From the NCBI GenBank assembly GCA_002353815.1, contig DEKK01000016.1, positions 307,402 to 362,108 on the forward strand: a stretch of DNA of 54,707 bases, read 5' to 3'. Origin of the DNA: Bifidobacteriaceae bacterium UBA2724 (GTDB lineage Bacteria; Actinomycetota; Actinomycetes; Actinomycetales; Bifidobacteriaceae). A model generated the notes under the pieces. That model had not been told where the DNA came from and searched no databases. It saw only the letters and a list, made by a program, of their open reading frames with translations. Made by a program: the position numbers and the translations under genes. Positions within the stretch are counted from its first letter, which is position 1; each line of letters opens with the position of its first letter. Shown here in pieces: positions 42,533-53,575 of this stretch.

Positions 42533-44548
42533 TCAGGGGTTCGTCGTCATGAGTTCCTCGACGTACGGACGTTGCCATTCGAGGAACGTCTCGGTGGACC
42601 GGGTCCAGCCGAGGTCGAGCAGCGCGTAGGTGATTTCGCGGCAGACGGAATCCACGAGCGTGGCGGCGTGCGGGGACGCTGGATCGCAGGCCGTCAGCGC
42701 CTCGAGCTCGGCGCAGACGCCGGTGAGCCGCATGCCCGGCCTGGAGCTCAGGCGTCGCAGGGCGGCGAATTGCCATTTGTAATACGGCATGTATCCCACC
42801 GTGAGCGGGTTGTTCACGAGAAAGACGAGTGAGGTGACCGCGGTGCAGAACTCCGCGGTGCACAGCCGTGCCGCAGGCATGTCGCCGCGCTGCACCATGC
42901 GTGGAAGGTTGTACTGCCCGGCTTGCGATGCCATGCCGAGGCGTTGCGACACGCGGCGCAGGATCTCGCGCTCGGGCATGGATTTGAACGCCTGGCGCGC
43001 GTGGCTGAAGGCCCCGACCGGGTCGGCGAACACCTGTCCGTTCGTGGCCGCGCTCAGGGTGGGCTCGTCGAGCGTGACCCACAGCGCGTCGTCGTCGGGC
43101 GCCTGGCGCAATCCCGTCACGGATTCGAAGAAGTCGCCGATGCGGAAGACCCCCACGCGCTTGCCGGCGTGGTCCGATTCCAGACGCGGGCCGAATCCGT
43201 GGAATGTCTGTGGCAGCGCGTCGTAGTCGCGCTGGAGCCGTTCTCCGAATTCCGCGTAGTCGTCGTCGGTGAGCCAGATGCAGAATCCCGGCCCGAAGTC
43301 GTGGTCGCGGCTGATGGTGTCGTCGAATCCGTAACATTCGGAGCCATGGCCGACCAGGCCCGCCGCGATGCGCGAGCGCACACCGGCATAGGACCGTTCG
43401 ATCAGCGGCTTGCCACATTCCTCCCAGTAGGCGCGGGCGAGTCGGAGCCCCGTCATGGGATCGACCACGTGCGCCGTGCGGACCGTTGCGTCGGCGGAAC
43501 TGCCGGCGGCGGGCTCGGCGGGAGTGGCGGAGGAATCGTCGTCGGCGGCGTCCGCTGATGACGAGGCGACGTGCGGGTCAGCATCTGCGACGTGCGGTGC
43601 CGTTCCGTCGTGCGCCCCGTGCGCCGTCGCCGCAATCGCGTCGCGCACGGCATCGCTGTTGTCTTTCGTTACGCGGTAATACTCGCTGTCTTCGCCGTAG
43701 CGCTCGCGGATGATGGACAGCGCCTTGTCGTAATGCGCCTGCGAACCGGAAAGCTCGCCGCGCCGGAACAGCACGGTGGCCAGCGTGGCCTCGGCGGCGG
43801 CTTCGTGCGCCGAATCGATGGAGGGGTCCGCGTACGCCTGCACGGCGGCGCGGGCATGGTCCAGGGCCTCGTCGGAGCGTCCCAGCGCCAGCAGGGTCAA
43901 GGCGAGGTTGGAATGCGTGGAGGCCACGTCCACGGCAGAGTCGCCGCAGCGTTCCAGGATTTCCAAGGCCGCGTCGAATTCGGGGATCGCCTTGTCGTTC
44001 CTGTTGGTCTCTTGGTAGAGCAGCGCAAGGTTGTTGTGGAGCGCCGCCAGGTCGTGGCTGGTGGCAGGCAGCGTGGACGCCGCCGATTCGATGGCCCGGC
44101 GGTAGAGGTCCTCGGATTGGTCGTACTGTTTCGCGGCTCTCAGCTCGGTCGCCGCATTGATCAGCGTGGTCGTGAATTCCGGCGTGCCTTCGAGCCCCAG
44201 CGACAGCGCGAGCTCGATGGATTGCTGCACGAGCGGCAGGTTCTCTGCATGCCGCCCGCGCGAACGATAGAAGCCGATGAGCTCGGCGAGCACGGACAGA
44301 CGCCCGCGTGCATCGCCCAGGTCGTCGGTTTCGGCAAGGGCATCGAGAAGAAACTGTTCGACCGCGTCCGTGCGATGCGCGGCGAACAACGCGTCGAGCG
44401 CGGCGTGGAAACGGGGCACGTCGAACATCCCCTCGGATGTGACGAAGTCCGTCGGAGTCGCGCAGGGGGCTGCGGCGTCGGGGTGCGTGGGCTCGCTGGC
44501 GTCGTTCGGGCGGACGCCGTCGTCCGCGGCGGTGCGGTTGTCATTCAT
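42533..44548 (-). CDS. TPR-DUF4037 protein with nucleotidyltransferase-like motif
   Basis: 671 residues. Residues 1-60 are a low-complexity head; about 60-300 are tetratricopeptide repeats (ALHNNLALLYQETNRNDKAIPEFDAALEI, THSNLALTLLALGRSDEALDHARAAV); a Ser/Ala/Asp-rich linker (near 310-360) leads to DUF4037. There GHGSECYGFDDTISRDHDFGPGFCIWL resembles the GS...DxS.DxD signature of nucleotidyltransferases. Function unknown; nucleotidyl transfer is inferred. TACACT (plus-strand 44555-44560) lies six bases before ATG 44548: leaderless geometry. It is likely co-transcribed with DUF4125. Confidence 0.8.
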   Translation of the reverse strand: MNDNRTAADDGVRPNDASEPTHPDAAAPCATPTDFVTSEGMFDVPRFHAALDALFAAHRTDAVEQFLLDALAETDDLGDARGRLSVLAELIGFYRSRGRHAENLPLVQQSIELALSLGLEGTPEFTTTLINAATELRAAKQYDQSEDLYRRAIESAASTLPATSHDLAALHNNLALLYQETNRNDKAIPEFDAALEILERCGDSAVDVASTHSNLALTLLALGRSDEALDHARAAVQAYADPSIDSAHEAAAEATLATVLFRRGELSGSQAHYDKALSIIRERYGEDSEYYRVTKDNSDAVRDAIAATAHGAHDGTAPHVADADPHVASSSADAADDDSSATPAEPAAGSSADATVRTAHVVDPMTGLRLARAYWEECGKPLIERSYAGVRSRIAAGLVGHGSECYGFDDTISRDHDFGPGFCIWLTDDDYAEFGERLQRDYDALPQTFHGFGPRLESDHAGKRVGVFRIGDFFESVTGLRQAPDDDALWVTLDEPTLSAATNGQVFADPVGAFSHARQAFKSMPEREILRRVSQRLGMASQAGQYNLPRMVQRGDMPAARLCTAEFCTAVTSLVFLVNNPLTVGYMPYYKWQFAALRRLSSRPGMRLTGVCAELEALTACDPASPHAATLVDSVCREITYALLDLGWTRSTETFLEWQRPYVEELMTTNP

Positions 44549-44772
44549 GTCTCCAGTGTACTTTTCGCCACGCGCAGCGTGCGCCGGCACGGCGTCGTGG
44601 CCTGGGTGCGGAATCGGAGGCGATGCCCACATTTTGCCCACGTTCTTCCATGAATTGGCGTTATTCGGCGTGATTCCGCTTGATTTCACGTGACTGCCAG
44701 CACACCCCCGAAATCCCTGCAGTCGCAACGGAAAACCCTGCATGGCAACGTGCGCGGGGCTTGTCGAAATCG

Positions 44773-44853
44773 TGCGCGAGAAGGGACTCGAACCCTCACG
44801 TTGAAAACACAGGAACCTAAATCCTGCGCGTCTACCAGTTCCGCCACTCGCGC
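44773..44853 (-). tRNA. tRNA-Leu (anticodon TAG)
   Basis: GCGCGAG and CTCGCGC acceptor arms; anticodon stem CAGGA-TTTAGGT-TCCTG gives TAG, reading CUA/CUG-type leucine codons. Variable arm present; T-loop GGTTCGAGTCC. CCA is not encoded. Confidence 0.93.
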
Positions 44854-44902
44854 GTGGCCTGCCGTCGCGGCGCACTGTGCGGCGCCCACAGGCAGGGACA
44901 AA

Positions 44903-44930
44903 GAAAAATCCCGGTCATACGGCCGGGATT
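44903..44930 (-). terminator. Terminator between tRNA-Thr and tRNA-Leu
   Basis: Minus strand AATCCCGG...CCGGGATT with TTTCTTTG after it; follows tRNA-Thr, so the two tRNAs are probably separate units. Confidence 0.75.
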
Positions 44931-44935
44931 CCAGG

Positions 44936-45008
44936 AGCCACTTGACAGAATCGAACTGTCGACCTGCTCATTACGAGTGAGCCGCTCTACCGACTGAGCT
45001 AAAGTGGC
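44936..45008 (-). tRNA. tRNA-Thr (anticodon CGT)
   Basis: GCCACTT and AAGTGGC acceptor arms, D-arm TAGCTCAGTCGGTAGAGC, anticodon loop CTCGTAA giving CGT (ACG codon), T-arm AGTTCGATTCT. CCA is not encoded. Confidence 0.95.
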
Positions 45009-45219
45009 ACGCTTCCGCGCCTCGTGAGCGCTTTGCACAATTTATGTAGCATACAGTATTTTTCCCATTTGTCCAATTGGGTGCGGCCGTCCTGCCGGCC
45101 CCCGGGGATGCAGCGGTTCCCGTGCGAAAGCGCCGAGCCGCGCGGCTGCCGTCGCTCCATGGTGCAGCGGTGCGCGGGGGGTGGCGATTGGTGGCATCGG
45201 TGTGTGAGAAGATAACGGT

Positions 45220-46347
45220 ATGTGTGGAGACAAGATTGACGATTTCTATGCCATCATCCCGGCGGGCGGCGTCGGCTCGCGCCTGTGGCCGATAAGCCGC
45301 AAGGACAGGCCGAAGTTCCTCTATGACTTCCTGGGCGCGGGCAGCACGCTGATCCAATCGACGTACCTGCGCCTCTCCGCGCTCGCAGGGGAGGGGCACG
45401 TGGTGGTGAGCACCGGGGAGCGCCATGTGGACGCCGTGCGCGAGCAGATCCCCGCGCTGGACGACGCCGACATCTTCGCTGAGCCCGTCGGCCGCGACTC
45501 CACGGCCGCCATCGCCCTTGCTTCAGCGGTGCTGGCCAGGCGCCACGGTGAGGACGTCGTGGTCGGTTCGTTCGCGGCGGACCATGTGATCCGGGGCCAG
45601 AAAGCCTTTGCGAAATCCGTGCGTCAGGCCGTCGCGGCCGCCCGCGCGGGGTATGTGTGCACGATCGGCATTGCGGCGTCGCGTCCGTCCACCGCCTTCG
45701 GATACATTCGCCAGGGCGAGCCGCTCGGAGCCGAGGTGCCCGACGCCCCGGACGCGTGCAAGGTGCGCAAATTCGTGGAAAAGCCCGATGCCGCCACGGC
45801 GCAGGCGTATCTCATCACCGGCGAATACCGCTGGAACGCCGGGATGTTCGTGATGCGCGCGGGCACGCTGCTTGCCCGACTGCGCGAATACAAGCCGCAG
45901 ATGGCCGAGCAGATCGCCCGCATCGCGGACGCATGGGACACCGACCGCCGCGCCGCCGTGATGGGTGAGGTATGGCCCGCCATCGAGAAAATCGCCTTCG
46001 ACTATTCCATCGCCGAGCCGCTTGCGGCCGAGGGCGGCGTCGCCATGGTGCCCGGCGGCTTCGGCTGGGACGACGTCGGCGATTTCAACTCCCTGGCGGC
46101 GCTGCTGCCGAGCCGCAACGAGCAGAACATCAAGCTCCTCGGAGACTCCTCCAACCTGGTGCAGATGGATTCCGCAGGCGACGTGGTCGTCGCCGAGGCG
46201 GGGCGCACCATCGCCCTGCTCGGCGTCAACGACATGGTCGTGGTCGACACCCCCGACGCGCTGCTGGTGGCGCCCCGCGCCCGCAGCCAGGAGGTCAAGG
46301 ACATGGTCAACAAGATCGCCGACATGGGCCGCGACGACATCCTGTGA
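45220..46347 (+). CDS. manC: Mannose-1-phosphate guanylyltransferase
   Basis: 375 residues. Makes GDP-mannose from mannose-1-phosphate and GTP for glycan synthesis. FYAIIPAGGVGSRLWPISRKDRPKFLYD is the nucleotidyltransferase signature, followed by EPVGRDSTAAIALASAVL, SFAADHVI, FGYIRQGEPL, KVRKFVEKPD and GYRWNAGMFV-like RWNAGMF, and VPGGFGWDDVGDFNSLA. The isomerase half found in bifunctional ManC is absent, so it is the short GDP-mannose type. No mannose-6-phosphate isomerase or glycosyltransferase gene is nearby. GAAGAT lies six bases before ATG 45220, a possible leaderless start. Confidence 0.92.
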   Translation: MCGDKIDDFYAIIPAGGVGSRLWPISRKDRPKFLYDFLGAGSTLIQSTYLRLSALAGEGHVVVSTGERHVDAVREQIPALDDADIFAEPVGRDSTAAIALASAVLARRHGEDVVVGSFAADHVIRGQKAFAKSVRQAVAAARAGYVCTIGIAASRPSTAFGYIRQGEPLGAEVPDAPDACKVRKFVEKPDAATAQAYLITGEYRWNAGMFVMRAGTLLARLREYKPQMAEQIARIADAWDTDRRAAVMGEVWPAIEKIAFDYSIAEPLAAEGGVAMVPGGFGWDDVGDFNSLAALLPSRNEQNIKLLGDSSNLVQMDSAGDVVVAEAGRTIALLGVNDMVVVDTPDALLVAPRARSQEVKDMVNKIADMGRDDIL

Positions 46348-46571
46348 ATCGCGACGCCGCGACCGTGACGGCGGCCGCGGCGGGGCCGTCCGGCGCGGCC
46401 GCCGGACGCTTTGCGCGTGCGCCCGTGCCAACGCCGAGCTGGGCGGATCCGTGGGTCCACGGTCCACGGCGCTGGAAGGGTCGCCTGTCCGCTGTCTGAG
46501 TAGATTTGTGTACGGAACTTCAAGGTTGCAAAACCGACGAATCACAAAGGAACAAAGGAAAGGACCATATC

Positions 46572-48269
46572 ATGGCCATCAATCCTCCTATCGACGCTAC
46601 GCAGACCCCGGCTTGGTCGGCCCTGCAGAAGCACTACGACGAACTCCAGGCCGAGGGCATCAACCTCCGCAAGTGGTTCGCCGAGGATCCGAAGCGCGCT
46701 GAGAAGCTGAGCTTCCAGGCCGGCGATCTGTACTTCGACCTGTCCAAGAACCTCATCAAGCCCGAGACTCTGCAGCTGTTCGCCAACCTCGCCAAGGACG
46801 TGAAGCTCGACGAGCGCATCAAGCAGCAGTACACCGGCGTGCACATCAACAACACCGAGGACCGTGCTGTGCTCCACACCGCGCTCCGCCGTCCGGTCGA
46901 AGACGAGGGCAAGTACATCGTCGATGGCCAGGACACCGTCAAGGACGTGCGCGAGACCCTCGACCGCATCTACGCTTTCGCCAACAAGGTCCGCTCCGGC
47001 GAATGGAAGGGCGTCACCGGCAAGACCATCAAGACCGTCGTGAACATCGGCATCGGTGGCTCCGACCTCGGCCCCAACATGGCGTACGAAGCCCTCAAGG
47101 CCTACGCCGACGCCGGCATCTCTGCCCGCTACGTCTCCAACATCGATCCGACCGATCTCGCTGAGAAGACCAAGGACCTCGACCCGGAGACCACGCTCTT
47201 CATCATCGTGTCCAAGACCTTCACCACCCTCGAGACCCTCACGAACGCCCGTTGCGCCCGCGCCTGGCTGCTCGACAAGCTGCAGTCCCAGGGCGCCATC
47301 GACGGCTCCGACGAGTCCAAGAAGGACGCCGTCGCCAAGCACTTCGTGGCCGTCTCCACCGCCCTTGACAAGGTCGCCGCCTTCGGCATCGACCCGAACA
47401 ACGCGTTCGGCTTCTGGAACTGGGTCGGTGGCCGTTACTCCGTCGATTCCGCAGTCGGCACCTCCCTCGCCGTCGTGCTCGGTCCGGAACGCTTCGAGGA
47501 CTTCCTCCGCGGCTTCCACACCATCGACGAGTACTTCGCCACCACCCCGTTCGAGAAGAACGTCGTGGCCCTCATGGGTCTCATGAACGTGTGGTATGTG
47601 AACTTCTTCAAGGCCGCAAGCCACGCCGTGCTGCCCTACAACCAGTACCTGCACCGCTTCCCGGCGTACCTGCAGCAGCTCACCATGGAGTCCAACGGCA
47701 AGTCCGTGCGTTGGGACGGCACCCCCGTCACCACCGAGACCGGTGAGATTTTCTGGGGCGAGCCCGGCACCAACGGCCAGCATGCCTTCTACCAGCTCAT
47801 CCACCAGGGCACCCGCCTCATCCCGGCCGACTTCATCGCGTTCGTCAACACCAAGAACCCGACCAAGGACGGCGACCAGGATGTGCACGAGCTGTTCCTC
47901 GGCAACTTCCTCGCCCAGACCAAGGCCCTCGCATTCGGCAAGACCGCCGATGAGGTGCGCGCCGATGGCGAGACTCGCGACGACGTCGTGCCGGCCCGTT
48001 GCTTCACCGGCAACCGTCCGACGACCTCCATCCTCGGTGACGACCTGACCCCGTTCGCACTTGGCGAGCTCATCGCCCTGTACGAGCACATCACCCTCGT
48101 CGAGGGCACGGTGTGGGGCCTCGACTCCTACGACCAGTGGGGCGTCGAGCTCGGCAAGGTGCTCGCCAAGCAGATCACCCCTGCCATCTCGCAGGATGAC
48201 AACGCTCTGGCCGCGCAGGATCAGTCCACTCAGGGCCTCATCAAGTTCTACCGCGCCCATCGCCGCTAA
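46572..48269 (+). CDS. pgi: Glucose-6-phosphate isomerase
   Basis: 565 residues. Interconverts glucose-6-phosphate and fructose-6-phosphate, the entry to the bifidobacterial fructose-6-phosphate phosphoketolase pathway. VVNIGIGGSDLGPNMAYEAL, YVSNIDPTDLAE, FIIVSKTFTTLETLTNA, GRYSVDSAVGTSLAVVLG, the catalytic Glu region and ESNGKSVRWDGTPV mark the family; a C-terminal QSTQGLIKFYRAHRR is typical. AAAGGAAAGG precedes the ATG. It is followed by a strong terminator. Codon choice is strongly C/G-ending, fitting high expression. Confidence 0.96.
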   Translation: MAINPPIDATQTPAWSALQKHYDELQAEGINLRKWFAEDPKRAEKLSFQAGDLYFDLSKNLIKPETLQLFANLAKDVKLDERIKQQYTGVHINNTEDRAVLHTALRRPVEDEGKYIVDGQDTVKDVRETLDRIYAFANKVRSGEWKGVTGKTIKTVVNIGIGGSDLGPNMAYEALKAYADAGISARYVSNIDPTDLAEKTKDLDPETTLFIIVSKTFTTLETLTNARCARAWLLDKLQSQGAIDGSDESKKDAVAKHFVAVSTALDKVAAFGIDPNNAFGFWNWVGGRYSVDSAVGTSLAVVLGPERFEDFLRGFHTIDEYFATTPFEKNVVALMGLMNVWYVNFFKAASHAVLPYNQYLHRFPAYLQQLTMESNGKSVRWDGTPVTTETGEIFWGEPGTNGQHAFYQLIHQGTRLIPADFIAFVNTKNPTKDGDQDVHELFLGNFLAQTKALAFGKTADEVRADGETRDDVVPARCFTGNRPTTSILGDDLTPFALGELIALYEHITLVEGTVWGLDSYDQWGVELGKVLAKQITPAISQDDNALAAQDQSTQGLIKFYRAHRR

Positions 48270-48305
48270 ATGCCACCTCGTGGCATGATGCCTGAGCGTT
48301 AGACA

Positions 48306-48349
48306 CGCGCCGCCTAGGATCCCCGCGATTCCTGGCGGCGCGTTTTTGT
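48306..48349 (+). terminator. pgi intrinsic terminator
   Basis: CGCGCCGCC (48306-48314) and GGCGGCGCG (48334-48342), then five T. Confidence 0.9.
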
Positions 48350-48519
48350 TTTCGTTTGCGTTTGCGCGGCGTGGCGTTTTGCGCTCGTCCAGCCTTTCTT
48401 GTATTGTCTTAAGAAGTTTAGAAATCTTGGTGCGATTCCCACCGACTCGTGATTCTTTTTCAACGGGCTGACTTGACTATGCGAATCGGCGCCATGGGGT
48501 TTCGAACTTCGTTGAGAGC

Positions 48520-48592
48520 ATGGAATTCATTGAAAATGGAATTCATTGAAGTCACGGTGTTCTCAGTATCTTGTGAATTCCAGCAAGTTTGA
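48520..48592 (+). other. 15-bp direct repeat and two short ORFs in the rho leader
   Basis: ATGGAATTCATTGAA is repeated at 48520-48534 and 48536-48550. Each copy starts a short frame: MEFIENGIH (48520) and MEFIEVTVFSVSCEFQQV (48536-48592). Neither has a good ribosome-binding site. They may be leader peptides or merely repeat-derived. The region 48350-48637 is otherwise without recognised features. Confidence 0.35.
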
Positions 48593-48637
48593 GCATTCAT
48601 CATGCCTTCTGCGCTTGGGAATATAGAAAGGTACAGC

Positions 48638-50638
48638 ATGGCTGATAGCCAGGATCTTGAATCCAAGACAGTTGCCGAATTGCGCACTATCGCAAAGAAT
48701 ATGGGAATCAAGGGCATCACGGGTCTGCGCAAATACGATTTGATCGAGCACATCCGTCAGACGAAGGACGGCGAGAAGCCTGCCCCGTCCGCGCAACCGA
48801 AGGTCGAGCAGCTTCCCGTCATCGAGCTTCCGCAGCCCGCGGTGAACCGCGTGAACCGCAGGGCGGTCCGCGAACCCGGGCAGTCCGTCATCCGCACATT
48901 TGATGGCATCCGCCGCGCCGCGACCGCGGATTCCCGCGGCGCCGACGCCGTCCGCGACGACAGCTCCCGCCGCGCCCCAGACGCCCGCGCGTCTGAGGGC
49001 GGACGCATGGGCGTTCGCCGTGTCAACGACGGCAACCACGTTGTGGAAGTGCGCGACGAGGCGCCTCGCCAGGTGCAGCCCGGTCAGCTCGACCTCGACC
49101 TCGACCTTCCGCGCCGTCGCCGCCGCACTGAGATGAGGGGCGATGCCCAGCGTCGTGAATCCTCCATCTCGAGCCTCGACAGCATTCTCGCCAATCTTCC
49201 GGACCATTCGGCGGCGCATGACGAGAATTCCTCTGCATCGGACGACCGCCACGGCTGGGATGACCGCGCAGAGCGTCGTTCCGCACGCAGGGGCCGCGAT
49301 TCCCGTGGGGCGCGAGAAGGCCGTGGCCTGAACGAGCGCACGATGAACGACCGCGGTGCAAACGAGCGCCCGGGACGCATGAATCGCCAGGACCGCAACC
49401 GCCAGGACCGTTCGGACTTCGCCGACCGTCCCCGCACTGAGCGCGAGCCGCGCGTGCACCAGGACAACCTCGAATCCGTCGCCGGCATCGTGGATGTGCT
49501 CGATTCCTACGCGTTCATCCGCACCTCCGGTTACCTGCCCGGCCCCAACGACGTGTATGTCTCGATGAGCCAGGTGCGCAAGTACGGCCTGCGCAAGGGC
49601 GACGCCGTGCATGGCAAGGTGCGTGCGAATTCCAACGACGCCAACAACCGCAACGGTCGCAACAACCATCAGAAGTTCGTGCCGCTGCTGTCGCTCGATG
49701 ACATCAACGGCATGCCGGTCGAGGACGCGCAGCACCGCCCGCAGTTCAACAAGCTCACCCCGCTGTATCCGCAGGAGCGTCTCAGGATGGAGACCACCTC
49801 GACCCAGCTGGTCGGCCGCATGATCGACCTGTGCGCGCCCATCGGCAAGGGGCAGCGCGGACTCATCGTGTCGCCGCCTAAGGCCGGCAAGACGATCACC
49901 CTGCAGCGCATCGCCAACGCCATCACCACCAACAACCCCGAGGTGCACCTCATGGTGGTGCTCGTCGACGAGCGACCCGAAGAGGTGACCGATATGGAGC
50001 GCACGGTCCACGGCGAGGTCATCTCCTCGACGTTCGACCGCCCGGCGTCCGACCACACCATCGTCGCCGAACTCGCCATCGAGCGCGCCAAGCGCCTGGT
50101 GGAGCTGGGGCAGGACGTGGTGGTGCTGCTCGACTCCATGACGCGCCTCGCCCGCGCCTACAACATCGCGGCACCGGCATCCGGCCGCATCCTCTCGGGC
50201 GGCGTGGACGCGCAGGCGCTGTATCCTCCCAAGAAATTCTTCGGCGCTGCCCGCAACATCGAAAACGGCGGTTCCCTCACCATCATCGCGTCGGCGCTTG
50301 TCGAGACCGGCTCGAAGATGGACGAGGTCATCTTCGAGGAATTCAAGGGCACCGGCAACATGGAGCTGCGCCTGTCGCGCGATCTCGCCGAAAAGCGCAT
50401 GTTCCCGGCCATCGACATCAATGCCTCCGGCACCCGACGCGAAGAGCTGATCACCGACCCGAAGGAGCTCATGATCATCTACCGTCTGCGTCGCGCACTG
50501 GGTGGCATGGAGCCCGAGCAGGCATACAACACCATCGTGCCGCGTCTCAAGCGCACGCCCACGAACCGCGATTTCCTGGTGTCTCTCGCCACCGGCCAGG
50601 TGCCGGCTGCGACGGCTGCCGCTGCCGCCGGTGTCTGA
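48638..50638 (+). CDS. rho: Transcription termination factor Rho
   Basis: 666 residues. RNA-dependent hexameric helicase that ends transcription. Starts with the SAP-like domain LESKTVAELRTIAKNMGIKGITGLRKYDLIEHI. A long Arg/Gly/Asp/Asn-rich insertion (about residues 60-280, including RGRDSRGAREGRG and MNRQDRNRQDRSD) precedes the RNA-binding CSD (VAGIVDVLDSYAFIRTSGYLPG) and the ATPase: Walker A PPKAGKTITLQRIA, VVVLLDSMTRLARAYN, Q-loop/R-loop region GSLTIIASALVETGSKMDEVIFEEFKGTGNMEL. The inserted domain is usual in Actinobacteria, where it binds RNA. AGAAAGG precedes ATG 48638. Confidence 0.96.
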   Translation: MADSQDLESKTVAELRTIAKNMGIKGITGLRKYDLIEHIRQTKDGEKPAPSAQPKVEQLPVIELPQPAVNRVNRRAVREPGQSVIRTFDGIRRAATADSRGADAVRDDSSRRAPDARASEGGRMGVRRVNDGNHVVEVRDEAPRQVQPGQLDLDLDLPRRRRRTEMRGDAQRRESSISSLDSILANLPDHSAAHDENSSASDDRHGWDDRAERRSARRGRDSRGAREGRGLNERTMNDRGANERPGRMNRQDRNRQDRSDFADRPRTEREPRVHQDNLESVAGIVDVLDSYAFIRTSGYLPGPNDVYVSMSQVRKYGLRKGDAVHGKVRANSNDANNRNGRNNHQKFVPLLSLDDINGMPVEDAQHRPQFNKLTPLYPQERLRMETTSTQLVGRMIDLCAPIGKGQRGLIVSPPKAGKTITLQRIANAITTNNPEVHLMVVLVDERPEEVTDMERTVHGEVISSTFDRPASDHTIVAELAIERAKRLVELGQDVVVLLDSMTRLARAYNIAAPASGRILSGGVDAQALYPPKKFFGAARNIENGGSLTIIASALVETGSKMDEVIFEEFKGTGNMELRLSRDLAEKRMFPAIDINASGTRREELITDPKELMIIYRLRRALGGMEPEQAYNTIVPRLKRTPTNRDFLVSLATGQVPAATAAAAAGV

Positions 50639-50738
50639 AACGGACGCATGGGCGCCGTCTGACGCACTGCGTGCACGGCGCTCCGGATTGCGGCTTCCGG
50701 CGAAGCGGCATTGCGTCCGTTGACGCCAACCATCATTG

Positions 50739-50788
50739 AACGGTTCAGGTCCCATGGCTGATATCGCCATGGGACCTGAACCGTTTTT
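50739..50788 (+). terminator. rho intrinsic terminator
   Basis: CGGTTCAGGTCCCATGGC (50741-50758) and its complement (50766-50783), 18-bp perfect stem, then five T. The rest of 50639-51008 holds the thiC terminator. Confidence 0.93.
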
Positions 50789-50894
50789 GCATCTGTCCGT
50801 ACCTGCTTGTGATGGGGCGGCGCCGCCTCGGCCAAGCGTCCCGGCGTATGCCACGAATCGCGGCGATGTGCGGAGCGTGGCTCGGCGCAGAGAC

Positions 50895-50933
50895 AAAGAT
50901 AAAGGCCTGCAGGAGGGCAGCCCCGCAGGCCTT
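50895..50933 (-). terminator. thiC intrinsic terminator
   Basis: Minus strand AAGGCCTGC...GCAGGCCTT followed by TATCTTTG. It is downstream of the thiC stop at 51009. Confidence 0.75.
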
Positions 50934-51008
50934 GAACCCTTGGAATCCCAAGGGGAACGGGATGCGCCGGGCAGGGCGCGTCCCGCACGTGTGTTGTTCG
51001 CGGCTGTG

Positions 51009-53060
<2,052 letters not shown>

Positions 53061-53071
53061 AAGAAGCCACT

Positions 53072-53162
53072 CACTTCCTTCGCACGCATTGACGTGACAG
53101 GTTCGGCCGGTGCTCAGGATGTCATCCTGATCTCAGCCCCTTTTGGGGCGCCCGGGTGTTGG
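53072..53162 (-). promoter_or_regulatory. TPP riboswitch (THI element)
   Basis: Minus strand reads CACCCGGGCGCCCC...GGGGCTGAGATC...GAGCACC...GAACCTGTCACG...CAATGCGTGCGAAGGAAG. CTGAGA and GAACCTG are invariant TPP-riboswitch motifs, and the terminal AATGCGTGCGAAGG matches too. It binds thiamine pyrophosphate and would repress thiC, probably at translation since no terminator separates it from the start codon. Confidence 0.93.
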
Positions 53163-53257
53163 ACATCTGTGAGTATCGCATGGAGGGTTGACAGGCCGCG
53201 GCAGGCGGTGAGAAGAGCGGACCGGAGGCACAGGGGAAGAATTTTCCCTCATTGTGT

Positions 53258-53306
53258 AAACGCAGCGTTTGGACATGGTTGTGACACGCCCAAAAGTCGT
53301 GATAAC
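53258..53306 (+). promoter_or_regulatory. Promoter with LacI-like palindrome, upstream of the end-of-window genes
   Basis: TTGTGA (53279-53284), 16-bp spacer, GATAAC (53301-53306). Just before it lies the perfect palindrome AAACGC-A-GCGTTT (53258-53270), of the CG-centred LacI type. The predicted start is near 53313. Confidence 0.55.
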
Positions 53307-53312
53307 GTGAAG

Positions 53313-53575
53313 CATCGTCTCATGTTGAGACGGCTGGTAATGGAGCATCGATCGAAAGGATGGGCGTGGGAACCGAGCAAGCGGTAATCCATCCGTGGGC
53401 CTTGCGACACAGCGGAAACGGCGGCTGGCGACGCGAGATGCGCCGCACATGGCACCGGCCGGGAACCCGGCAGTGCGTTTCCCCCACTAAGAGGCAGGAG
53501 CGCACGATTGTATGGTGCTTTTTCTGATGTCAATGACATCGTTGTTCACGGCATCAGTACTGGAAGTGATTGCGA
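53313..53575 (+). ncRNA. Long hairpin-rich leader, possible structured RNA
   Basis: About 260 nt between the promoter and the first start codon. It contains CGTCTCA-tgt-TGAGACG (53316-53332), GGATGG...CCATCC enclosing ACCG-agcaag-CGGT (about 53357-53393), GGCG...CGCC near 53430-53447, and GCCGG-gaac-CCGGC (about 53458-53471). No known riboswitch class was matched (TPP, cobalamin, SAM, glycine, c-di-AMP patterns were considered). Could be a regulatory leader or a small RNA. Confidence 0.35.

Noticed and set aside
44832..45038. Small ORF across the tRNA genes
   Set aside because: It overlaps tRNA-Leu and tRNA-Thr and is a product of the tRNA sequences.
48602..48637. Upstream rho start at 48602
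   Set aside because: The frame opens there, but AGAAAGG sits correctly for ATG 48638 and Rho family N-termini begin close to the SAP-like domain.
53313..53575. Known RNA class (cobalamin, c-di-AMP, SAM, RNase P or SRP RNA)
   Set aside because: GGGAACC and several hairpins are suggestive, but none of the invariant cores of these classes is present.
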